This document shows, piece after piece, positions 1 through 5,525 of a DNA stretch of 5,525 nucleotides. Within the stretch, counting starts at the first letter, position 1; every line of letters starts with the position of its first letter. The notes beneath the pieces were generated by a model. That model had not been told where the DNA came from, did no database searches, and worked only from the letters and a program-made list of their open reading frames with translations. This stretch comes from Tannerella sp. (GTDB lineage Bacteria; Bacteroidota; Bacteroidia; Bacteroidales; Tannerellaceae): contig JAITDQ010000305.1 of NCBI GenBank assembly GCA_031282485.1, positions 1 to 5,525 on the forward strand. Direction: 5' to 3'. The translations under genes were made by a program, and so were the position numbers.

Positions 1-13
1 CGTGTTACACAGA

Positions 14-45
14 CAAACATAAGGCGCACTTTTCCTGCGCACAAT
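14..45 (-). promoter_or_regulatory. Candidate leftward Bacteroidetes-type promoter
   Basis: On the minus strand, TATGTTTG (21 down to 14) fits the Bacteroidetes -7 box TAnnTTTG exactly. ATTG (45 down to 42) fits the -33 TTTG element at three of four positions, with a 20-bp spacer. It would drive a gene lying to the left, outside the window, divergent from etfB. The spacer holds two direct copies of GCGCAC (plus-strand 24-29 and 37-42). No coding sequence for such a gene can be confirmed here, and an 8-bp motif with four fixed bases occurs often by chance. Confidence 0.3.
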
Positions 46-77
46 TAAAAAATATGCGCATTTTATCCGCAAAACTG

Positions 78-107
78 TTTGAAATACGAAATCATTCATT
101 ATTTTTG
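78..107 (+). promoter_or_regulatory. Candidate promoter of the etfB-etfA-acd operon
   Basis: TATTTTTG (100-107) matches the Bacteroidetes -7 consensus TAnnTTTG. A full TTTG (78-81) lies upstream as the -33 element, with an 18-bp spacer, slightly shorter than the usual 19-21. Transcription would start near 112-116 and leave a leader of roughly 85 nt before the etfB start codon. I see no riboswitch or attenuator-like hairpin in that leader. This is the only good promoter candidate upstream of the operon in the window. Confidence 0.5.
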
Positions 108-198
108 CGACCGGAAAAAATGAGCATGGATGCATAAATGATTGTTTACCGGTTCATTTACTTGTTTTAATATTAACCATATAAAATTGATATACAGG

Positions 199-1086
199 AT
201 GTCTTTGAAAATTATTGTACTGGCAAAACAGGTGCCGGATACTCGCAACGTGGGAAAAGACGCTATGAAAGAAGACGGAACCGTGAACCGCGCCGCTCTT
301 CGTGCAATCTTTAACCCCGAAGATTTAAATGCTCTCGAACAGGCGCTGCGCCTGAAAGACAAGCATCCGGGTACGACCATAACCCTGCTTACAATGGGTC
401 CCGGACGGGCGGCGGAAATCATCCGGGAAGGATTATACCGCGGCGCAGATGACGGCTATCTGCTGACAGACCGCGCTTTTGCCGGAGCTGATACATTAGC
501 CACTTCCTACGCTTTGGCTATGGCTATCCGGAAAATCGGCGATTTCGACCTGATTATCGGCGGACGCCAAGCTATCGACGGCGATACGGCGCAGGTAGGC
601 CCGCAGGTCGCAGAAAAACTGGGATTGTCGCAGATTACTTATACCGAAGAAATCCTGAACGTGGATAATCAAACGATAACCGTACGACGTAATATTTCGG
701 GAGGCGTGGAAACGGTCGAAGCCCCCATGCCGATCGTTATAACGGTTAACGGTTCCGCCGCACCCTGCCGTCCGCGCAACGCCCGACTGATTCAGAAATA
801 TAAACGCGCTTTAGGCGCACAGGAAAAAACGGAACTTACGAAAGACGGAAAAGAATTGCCTTATGCGGAACTGTACGGGAAACATCCTTACCTGAATATC
901 GCGGAATGGAATGTTGCCGATGTCAACGGCGATGTCCGGCAATGCGGATTGTCCGGTTCGCCGACAAAAGTGAAAACAATACAAAACATTGTATTTCAGG
1001 CGAAGGAAAGTAAAACGATTACCGGTTCGGATAAAGATGTTGAAGAACTTATCGTAGAACTTATCTCAAATCACACAATCGGCTGA
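199..1086 (+). CDS. etfB: Electron transfer flavoprotein subunit beta (EtfB), bifurcating-type motifs
   Basis: This is a 295-residue cytoplasmic subunit that pairs with EtfA and passes electrons between acyl-CoA dehydrogenases and other carriers. The N-terminus MSLKIIVLAKQVPD (1-14) is the typical EtfB opening. The ATG at 199 was therefore chosen over an in-frame ATG at 142, which would add 19 residues unlike the family. The ETF-beta signature is at about 162-182 (VRR...GGVET...PIVIT), with Ser167 where Asp/Glu is usual. AFAGADTLATS (93-103) and GGRQAIDGDTAQVGP (121-135) resemble EtfB of bifurcating Bcd-EtfAB complexes, in which the beta site holds FAD. Classical EtfB has DDDCNQTG-like sequence there and binds AMP. 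At 295 residues it is longer than the usual 250-265, with extra sequence in the C-terminal third. It is first in a three-gene operon, 36 bp before etfA. The only SD-like bases, AGG at 196-198, abut the ATG. The family is certain; bifurcation is inference. Confidence 0.95.
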   Translation: MSLKIIVLAKQVPDTRNVGKDAMKEDGTVNRAALRAIFNPEDLNALEQALRLKDKHPGTTITLLTMGPGRAAEIIREGLYRGADDGYLLTDRAFAGADTLATSYALAMAIRKIGDFDLIIGGRQAIDGDTAQVGPQVAEKLGLSQITYTEEILNVDNQTITVRRNISGGVETVEAPMPIVITVNGSAAPCRPRNARLIQKYKRALGAQEKTELTKDGKELPYAELYGKHPYLNIAEWNVADVNGDVRQCGLSGSPTKVKTIQNIVFQAKESKTITGSDKDVEELIVELISNHTIG

Positions 1087-1122
1087 TGCGCCTGTTCAAT
1101 AAAACTTTACAAATTTAAAACG

Positions 1123-2142
1123 ATGAATAATTTATTTGTATATTGCGAAATAGAAGACGGCATCATTGCCGATGTAAGCCTCGAACTGCTGACGAAAGGC
1201 CGTTCCCTGGCAAACCGGCTGAACTGCCGGTTAGAGGCCGTCGTGGCGGGAAGCGAGCTTGACGGTATCGAAAAACAGGTAATGCCTTACGGCGCAGATA
1301 AACTGCATATCTTCGAAGATGACAGGCTTTATCCGTACACCTCGCTGCCTCACACCGCCATTCTGGTGAACCTTTTCAGGGAAGAAAAACCGCAGATATG
1401 CCTCATGGGGGCTACCGTAATCGGACGCGACCTCGGACCACGCGTATCTTCGGCGCTTAAAAGCGGACTTACGGCCGACTGTACATCGCTGGAAATCGGC
1501 TCGCACGAGGATAAAAAACAGGGTAAAACTTACGAAAACCTGCTTTATCAGATACGTCCCGCGTTCGGTGGAAACATCGTCGCGACAATCATCAACCCGG
1601 AGCAGCGCCCGCAAATGGCAACCGTACGCGAAGGCGTTATGAAAAAGGAGGTATACGACGAAAACCACAAAGGCGAAATCGTTAAATATGATGTAAACAA
1701 ATACATTTCCGATACCGATTTCACAGTAAAAGTCATCGAGCGTCACATGCAAAAGGCCAAACATAACATGAAAGGGGCGCCAATCATTGTTTCCGGCGGA
1801 TACGGCGTAGGCTCGAAAGAAAATTTCCAGCTGCTGTTTGAGCTTGCAAAAGTATTAAACGCCGAAGTAGGAGCTTCGCGCGCCGCCGTCGACGCGGGAT
1901 TTTGCGACCACGACCGCCAGATTGGGCAAACCGGTCTGACGGTAAGGCCAAAACTCTACATCGCATGCGGCATATCGGGACAGATACAGCACATCGCCGG
2001 CATGCAGGAAAGCGCTCTCATTATTTCAATCAATAACGACCCCGCGGCGCCAATAAATACGATCGCCGATTATGTGATTACCGGTACGATAGAAGAAGTG
2101 ATCCCAAAAATGATTAAATATTATAAGAAAAACAGTAAATAA
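1123..2142 (+). CDS. etfA: Electron transfer flavoprotein subunit alpha (EtfA)
   Basis: This 339-residue subunit holds the alpha-FAD that exchanges electrons with the partner dehydrogenase. The N-terminal domain (about 1-200) is the adenine-nucleotide-hydrolase-like fold shared with EtfB. The C-terminal FAD domain starts near 220 with IIVSGGYGVGS (221-231), followed by GASR (250-253), GQTG (268-271) and the ETF-alpha signature at 278-304 (LYIACGISGQIQH ... IN). Arg253, Thr270, His290 and Asn304 occupy conserved flavin-contact positions. Ser302 replaces the Ala of the written signature, a conservative change. No iron-sulfur extension is present at the N-terminus, so this is not the ferredoxin-domain-containing EtfA variant. 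The start follows an A/T-rich stretch with no Shine-Dalgarno. It lies 36 bp after etfB and 6 bp before the dehydrogenase, which supports cotranscription. Confidence 0.96.
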   Translation: MNNLFVYCEIEDGIIADVSLELLTKGRSLANRLNCRLEAVVAGSELDGIEKQVMPYGADKLHIFEDDRLYPYTSLPHTAILVNLFREEKPQICLMGATVIGRDLGPRVSSALKSGLTADCTSLEIGSHEDKKQGKTYENLLYQIRPAFGGNIVATIINPEQRPQMATVREGVMKKEVYDENHKGEIVKYDVNKYISDTDFTVKVIERHMQKAKHNMKGAPIIVSGGYGVGSKENFQLLFELAKVLNAEVGASRAAVDAGFCDHDRQIGQTGLTVRPKLYIACGISGQIQHIAGMQESALIISINNDPAAPINTIADYVITGTIEEVIPKMIKYYKKNSK

Positions 2143-2148
2143 AAAGTC

Positions 2149-3882
2149 ATGCCAAATTTTTATACAGACACCCCGTCATTGAAACATCATTTGCATCATC
2201 CCCTGATGCGGCGCATTGTGGAACTGAAGGAACGCGACTTCAGAGATAAGGATGCGTTTGATTATGCTCCCGCAGATTTTGAAGATGCGATGGACAGCTA
2301 TGAGAAAGTGCTCGAAATCGTCGGCGAGATATGCGGCGAGATTATTGCTCCGAACGCGGAGGATGTTGACCATGAAGGCCCCGTCGTCTCCGGCGGACGC
2401 GTCACGTATGCCGAAGGAACGCAGAAAAACTTGGATGCCGTGCGCAAAGCCGGACTTATGGGAATAGCCATGCCCCGACGTTACGGCGGCCTCAACTTCC
2501 CCGTCGTCCCTTACATAATGGCGGCGGACATGGTATCGCGTGCCGACGCAGGTTTTGAGAATCTGTGGGGATTGCAGGACTGCGCCGAAACGCTCTACGA
2601 ATTTGGAAACGAAGACCAGCATCAGCGTTATATCACACGCGTATGCGCCGGCGAAACAATGTCGATGGACCTCACCGAGCCGGATGCGGGCAGCGACCTG
2701 CAGGCGGTCATGTTGAAGGCCACTTACGACGAAGCGGAAGACTGCTGGCGTCTGAACGGCGTCAAACGGTTTATCACAAACGGCGATTCCGATATTCACC
2801 TTGTCCTTGCCCGTTCGGAAGAAGGGACGAAAGACGGGCGCGGCCTGTCGATGTTCGTCTACGACAAAAGAAACGGCGGCGTCAGCGTACGCCGTATTGA
2901 AAACAAGCTGGGTATAAAAGGTTCCCCCACCTGTGAGCTTGTATACCGCAACGCGAAAGCGGAACTCTGCGGCGAAAGGCGTCTGGGGCTGATAAAATAT
3001 GTCATAGCGCTCATGAACAACGCACGCCTTGGTATAATGGCGCAGGCGGTCGGAATATGCGAAGCCGCATATCGCGAAGGATATAAATACGCCTGCGAAC
3101 GTCACCAGTTCGGCAAAGCGATTATCAACTTCCCCGCCGTATACGAAATGGTTGCCTTAATGCGCGCCCGCACGGACGCCTCAAGAGCCATGCTGTACGA
3201 AACGGCAAGATTCGTCGATATATACAAAGCCCTGGAGGATATCGCCCGCGAACGTAAACTCACGCCGGAAGAACGCCGGGAACAAAAGGAATACGCCAAA
3301 CTTGCCGACGCTTATACGCCCATGGGTAAAGCCATGAGTACGGAGTATGCCAATCAGAATGCCTACGACGCCATACAGATACACGGCGGGTCGGGTTTCA
3401 TGAAAGATTACACCTGCGAACGCCTCTATCGCGACGCACGCATAACAAACATCTACGAGGGAACGACACAGTTGCAGGTTGTAGCCGCCATACGCCACGT
3501 CACCACAGGCACATACCTGAGCCGTTTACGTGCGTACGAAGCGCTCGAATACAAACCGGAACTTGAAAGTTACAGGAAACGTCTGACGGAGATGACCGAT
3601 ACGTACGAAAAATCAGTCGCAACCGTCACCGAAGCGAAAGACAGCGAGTATCTTGATTTCATGGCGCGCCGCCTCGTCGAATCCGCCGCCCACTGCGTAC
3701 TCGGATACCTGTTGCTGCAAGATGCGAATAAAGATGACGCCTTCCTGAAATCCGCCGATGTCTACATCAACTACGGCGAATCGGAAATTCATAAAAACAT
3801 GGATTTCATATCCAAATTCAACCCCGATAACCTGAGTTCGTACAGGCAGGAACAAAACTATACGCTCGACGCAAGTTTGTGA
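2149..3882 (+). CDS. Acyl-CoA dehydrogenase, long form with C-terminal extension
   Basis: This FAD enzyme interconverts acyl-CoA and trans-2-enoyl-CoA and exchanges electrons with EtfAB encoded just upstream. At 577 residues it exceeds the 380 or so of butyryl-CoA dehydrogenases. After a roughly 45-residue N-terminal segment come the helical N-domain (about 50-165), the beta domain with LTEPDAGSD (175-183) and KRFITNG (206-212), then the C-domain with RHQFGKAI (318-325). QIHGGSGF (410-417) is signature 2, and IYEGT (435-439) supplies Glu437 as the probable catalytic base. A charged insert (about 360-392) and a C-terminal extension (about 455-577) make it resemble long FadE/DmdC-like enzymes. 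Asp174 sits where signature 1 expects Gly, Ala or Cys. Its start lies 6 bp after etfA with no Shine-Dalgarno, and a terminator follows. Linkage to etfBA suggests short-chain substrates such as butyryl/crotonyl-CoA, but chain length cannot be read from sequence. I give no symbol because acdA, bcd and fadE would each imply more than is shown. Confidence 0.93.
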   Translation: MPNFYTDTPSLKHHLHHPLMRRIVELKERDFRDKDAFDYAPADFEDAMDSYEKVLEIVGEICGEIIAPNAEDVDHEGPVVSGGRVTYAEGTQKNLDAVRKAGLMGIAMPRRYGGLNFPVVPYIMAADMVSRADAGFENLWGLQDCAETLYEFGNEDQHQRYITRVCAGETMSMDLTEPDAGSDLQAVMLKATYDEAEDCWRLNGVKRFITNGDSDIHLVLARSEEGTKDGRGLSMFVYDKRNGGVSVRRIENKLGIKGSPTCELVYRNAKAELCGERRLGLIKYVIALMNNARLGIMAQAVGICEAAYREGYKYACERHQFGKAIINFPAVYEMVALMRARTDASRAMLYETARFVDIYKALEDIARERKLTPEERREQKEYAKLADAYTPMGKAMSTEYANQNAYDAIQIHGGSGFMKDYTCERLYRDARITNIYEGTTQLQVVAAIRHVTTGTYLSRLRAYEALEYKPELESYRKRLTEMTDTYEKSVATVTEAKDSEYLDFMARRLVESAAHCVLGYLLLQDANKDDAFLKSADVYINYGESEIHKNMDFISKFNPDNLSSYRQEQNYTLDASL

Positions 3883-3908
3883 TCATTGCCGGCGACGATA
3901 TAATATCC

Positions 3909-3947
3909 GTAGAGACAGGGCGCATGTCCTGTCTCTACATTTTTTTT
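3909..3947 (+). terminator. Intrinsic terminator of the etf-acd operon
   Basis: An 11-bp perfect stem, GTAGAGACAGG (3909-3919) with CCTGTCTCTAC (3928-3938), can extend by a G-U and a C-G pair to a four-base GCAT loop. It is followed by A and eight Ts (3940-3947). It begins 27 nt after the dehydrogenase stop. The stop codon of the convergent Nudix gene (3948-3946) lies in the T-tract, so the same hairpin sits just downstream of that gene too. On the minus strand no T-run follows the stem, so termination in that direction would be weaker. Confidence 0.9.
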
Positions 3948-4575
3948 AATCACAATAAACCCCGGCATCCGGGTCACGCCGCAAGGTGTCGAGCATTTTT
4001 ATCTGTTCCGGCAGGATACGGTCTAACGATAAGGGAGGCAGGCTGTCCAATGCAAAAAAGCCTTTATCAAGAATATCGAAAGTCAGGCTGTCCTCACCTC
4101 CGGTTATCTCACAGAGAAAACAAAACTTATAAATATAGAACGGACTGGCAGGATGATTATAGCAGCGCTTGTCGAGCACGGCCAGCAAGCGGATTACACG
4201 CACATCAAACCCCGTTTCTTCCTTAGCTTCCTTGATGACAATCTCCGTCGGCGTGAATCCCACATCCGACCATCCGCCCGGCAAAGACCAGCGCCCGTCG
4301 GCCTTTTCCCTGACCAGCAAAATTTCGTCCCGACTGTTGAAAATAACGGCGCGTATGTCCACTTTCGGCGTGACATATTCCTTTACCGGATGATAATCCG
4401 CCCGGATATCTTCCTCTTTCGCGCCGCTTACAATAGCCGTTATGCGGTCGCTTATCGCGATGAGCTCCTTGCTGCGGTCTATCTCATATTCATTTACGGA
4501 ATACGCAAGCGCAGTCTGCGACACGGCGCGGATACGCTGCGCAATAGTTATAAGTTCGTTCCCTTTACTTTGCAT
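3946..4575 (-). CDS. Nudix hydrolase with PF12535-type N-terminal domain (CDP-choline/ADP-ribose pyrophosphatase-like)
   Basis: This 209-residue cytoplasmic protein probably hydrolyses a nucleoside diphosphate linked to another group. Residues about 8-60 (AQRIRAVSQTALAYS...) match the helical Nudix_N domain that precedes the catalytic domain in Bacillus CDP-choline/ADP-ribose pyrophosphatases. The Nudix domain covers about 70-200, with RWSLPGGWSDVG at 95-106. The Nudix box is 101-123: Gly101, Phe107 where Glu is canonical, Lys115 where Arg is canonical, then Glu116, Glu119 and Glu120, the metal-binding glutamates, all retained. The GGW(A/S)DVG pattern is, from memory, usual for this subfamily, so the box is divergent rather than dead. 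The ATG at 4575 gives the full helical domain; no Shine-Dalgarno precedes it. The gene is convergent with the acyl-CoA dehydrogenase, shares its terminator, and is divergent from trxB. The substrate cannot be settled from sequence: CDP-choline, ADP-ribose and related compounds are all possible. Confidence 0.9.
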   Translation of the reverse strand: MQSKGNELITIAQRIRAVSQTALAYSVNEYEIDRSKELIAISDRITAIVSGAKEEDIRADYHPVKEYVTPKVDIRAVIFNSRDEILLVREKADGRWSLPGGWSDVGFTPTEIVIKEAKEETGFDVRVIRLLAVLDKRCYNHPASPFYIYKFCFLCEITGGEDSLTFDILDKGFFALDSLPPLSLDRILPEQIKMLDTLRRDPDAGVYCD

Positions 4576-4674
4576 TTTATAAAAATCGAATTACAAAAAC
4601 GATGCGAAAGTATATAAAAATTTCGGATATTATCCTGTTTTCCCCCGGTAAAAAAATCTTTTTCATCGCATACG

Positions 4675-4706
4675 CTTGTAAAACTTAAATTTTTCATGTA
4701 CGTTTG
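4675..4706 (+). promoter_or_regulatory. Candidate trxB promoter
   Basis: TACGTTTG (4699-4706) matches the Bacteroidetes -7 box TAnnTTTG. CTTG (4675-4678) matches the -33 TTTG at three of four positions, with an ideal 20-bp spacer. Transcription would start around 4710-4714 and give a short, A-rich leader of about 20 nt before the trxB ATG at 4731. It lies in the 155-bp divergent region (4576-4730). For the opposing Nudix gene the nearest -7-like sequence (4612 down to 4605, TACTTTCG) has one mismatch and no matching -33 element. Confidence 0.5.
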
Positions 4707-4730
4707 CGCCGGATACAGATATAAACATAC

Positions 4731-5525
4731 ATGAATACAGAAAAAGTAAAATGCCTTATTATAGGGTCTGGGCCGGCAGGATATACGGCGGCGATTTATG
4801 CGTCGCGGGCAAATCTTAGTCCCGTTTTATATGAAGGAATAATGCCCGGCGGACAGCTTACGACGACGACCGACGTCGAGAATTTCCCCGGATACCCGGA
4901 CGGCGTCGACGGGGTTACGATGATGGAGGATTTCCGCAAGCAGGCAATCCGGTTTGAAGCCGATATAAGAAGAGGCGTTGCTACGGGTGCCGACCTGTCG
5001 TCGCAGCCTTTTAAAATAACGATTGACGGCGAAAAGGTAATAGAGGCGGAAACGCTTATTATCGCTACCGGCGCGACGGCAAAATATTTGGGTCTGCCGG
5101 ACGAAAAGAAATATGCCGGAATGGGCGTTTCGGCATGCGCTACATGCGACGGCTTTTTCTACCGCAGGAAGGTCGTTGCCGTAGTGGGCGGCGGCGATAC
5201 GGCCTGCGAAGAGGCCGTTTACCTCGCCACGCTTGCCCGCCAAGTCTACCTGATTGTACGGAAATCTTTTTTGAGAGCTTCCAAGATCATGCAGGAAAAA
5301 GTTTTTAAAACGGATAACATTAAAGTTTTATTCGAGCATAATGCTACCGGGCTTTTCGGGGAAAAGGGGGTTGAAGGCGTTCATCTCGTACGGCGCATGG
5401 GCGAACCGGACGAAGAAAAATATGACCTCGCCATAGACGGTTTTTTCTTAGCCATAGGCCACACGCCAAACACGGACATATTTAAGAAGTGGATAACGGT
5501 CGATGAATACGGATACATCGTCACC
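4731..5525 (+). CDS. trxB: Thioredoxin-disulfide reductase (TrxB), 3' end cut by window
   Basis: This FAD enzyme moves electrons from NADPH to thioredoxin through a redox-active cysteine pair. The reading frame starts at ATG 4731 and stays open to the edge for 265 codons. The family is about 310-320 residues, so some 50 are missing, including the C-terminal GDV-type FAD motif. GSGPAG (12-17) is the FAD dinucleotide fold. GGQLTTTTDVENFPG (40-54) is typical of TrxB. SACATCDGFF (134-143) holds Cys136 and Cys139, equivalent to the E. coli CATC pair. GGGDTACEEA (153-162) is the NADPH fold. VRKSFLR (176-182) replaces the E. coli HRRxxxR element but keeps basic residues at all three phosphate-binding positions, consistent with NADPH. 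AIGHTPNT (241-248) follows. The A-rich leader has no Shine-Dalgarno. Whether thioredoxin or another gene follows is not visible. Confidence 0.96.
   Translation, partial: MNTEKVKCLIIGSGPAGYTAAIYASRANLSPVLYEGIMPGGQLTTTTDVENFPGYPDGVDGVTMMEDFRKQAIRFEADIRRGVATGADLSSQPFKITIDGEKVIEAETLIIATGATAKYLGLPDEKKYAGMGVSACATCDGFFYRRKVVAVVGGGDTACEEAVYLATLARQVYLIVRKSFLRASKIMQEKVFKTDNIKVLFEHNATGLFGEKGVEGVHLVRRMGEPDEEKYDLAIDGFFLAIGHTPNTDIFKKWITVDEYGYIVT

Larger units (their letters stand above)
1..198. other. Intergenic leader upstream of etfB, no supported gene
   Basis: This AT-rich stretch holds the rightward etfB promoter candidate and a possible leftward one. GCGCA occurs three times in the first 60 bases (24-28, 37-41, 56-60), and the last two copies are centred in the palindrome TGCGCA (36-41 and 55-60). 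A plus-strand frame is open from the left edge to a stop at 135-137, but its translation shows no recognisable family. I call no gene here. Confidence 0.5.

Noticed and set aside
1..20. Minus-strand ATG at 20 leading off the left edge, a possible divergent gene start
   Set aside because: Only about six codons are visible, and this ATG lies within the -7-like box itself, so it cannot be supported as the start.
3..137. Plus-strand frame open from the left edge to a stop at 135-137, possibly the tail of an upstream gene
   Set aside because: It is short, AT-rich, shows no recognisable motif, and would overlap the operon promoter candidate.
142..198. In-frame upstream ATG that would extend EtfB by 19 residues
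   Set aside because: The added residues (MFTGSFTCFNINHIKLIY...) do not resemble any EtfB N-terminus, while MSLKIIVLAKQVPD from 199 aligns with the family start.
1213..1232. Inverted repeat AACCGGC / GCCGGTT inside etfA
   Set aside because: The 7-bp arms lie in a normal coding stretch (about residues 31-37) with no T-run. A hairpin of this size is expected by chance at this length.
1231..1764. Long open frames antisense to etfA, the dehydrogenase (2176-3105) and trxB (4827-5243), and plus-strand frames across the Nudix gene (4153-4617)
   Set aside because: These are shadows of well-supported genes. Their translations show no family motifs.
4605..4612. -7-like box TACTTTCG on the minus strand as a Nudix promoter
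   Set aside because: It has one mismatch to TAnnTTTG and no TTTG-like element at the expected distance upstream, so it is not listed as a feature.
4625..4635. Small palindrome GGATA-T-TATCC in the Nudix/trxB intergenic region, a possible operator
   Set aside because: The arms are only 5 bp, there is a single copy, and it does not overlap the trxB promoter candidate. Nothing links it to a known regulator.

Overview
The window looks like a chromosomal segment of a Bacteroidetes organism, most likely order Bacteroidales. Three observations point there. The encoded proteins (long acyl-CoA dehydrogenase, thioredoxin reductase) read like Bacteroidales family members. The two best promoter candidates fit the Bacteroidetes TTTG / TAnnTTTG pattern. 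None of the five genes has a convincing Shine-Dalgarno sequence. The assignment rests on recognition by eye, not on a database search.

Layout: a leader region (1-198) carries a promoter candidate for a rightward operon of three genes: etfB (199-1086), etfA (1123-2142) and a 577-residue acyl-CoA dehydrogenase (2149-3882). The operon ends at a strong intrinsic terminator (3909-3947). A Nudix hydrolase with the CDP-choline/ADP-ribose-type N-terminal helical domain converges on it from the minus strand (4575-3946), and its stop codon lies inside the terminator's T-tract. A 155-bp divergent intergenic region follows, then trxB (from 4731), which runs off the right edge after 265 codons.

The three operon genes form one redox module. 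The dehydrogenase interconverts an acyl-CoA and its 2-enoyl-CoA, and the EtfAB heterodimer carries its electrons. EtfB has the motifs of the bifurcating ETF class (GADTLATS and GRQAIDGDTAQVGP) rather than those of the classical mitochondrial type. This raises, without proving, that the module works in the reductive direction (for example crotonyl-CoA to butyryl-CoA coupled to ferredoxin reduction) during amino-acid or butyrate fermentation. The Nudix enzyme and thioredoxin reductase are housekeeping or stress functions with no evident link to the module.

I found no mobile element, CRISPR array, tRNA or rRNA, and no new biological system. The window is an ordinary core-metabolism region. The points most worth a second look are the bifurcation-type EtfB paired with an unusually long dehydrogenase, the palindromic terminator that may belong to a dispersed repeat family, and the altered Nudix box.
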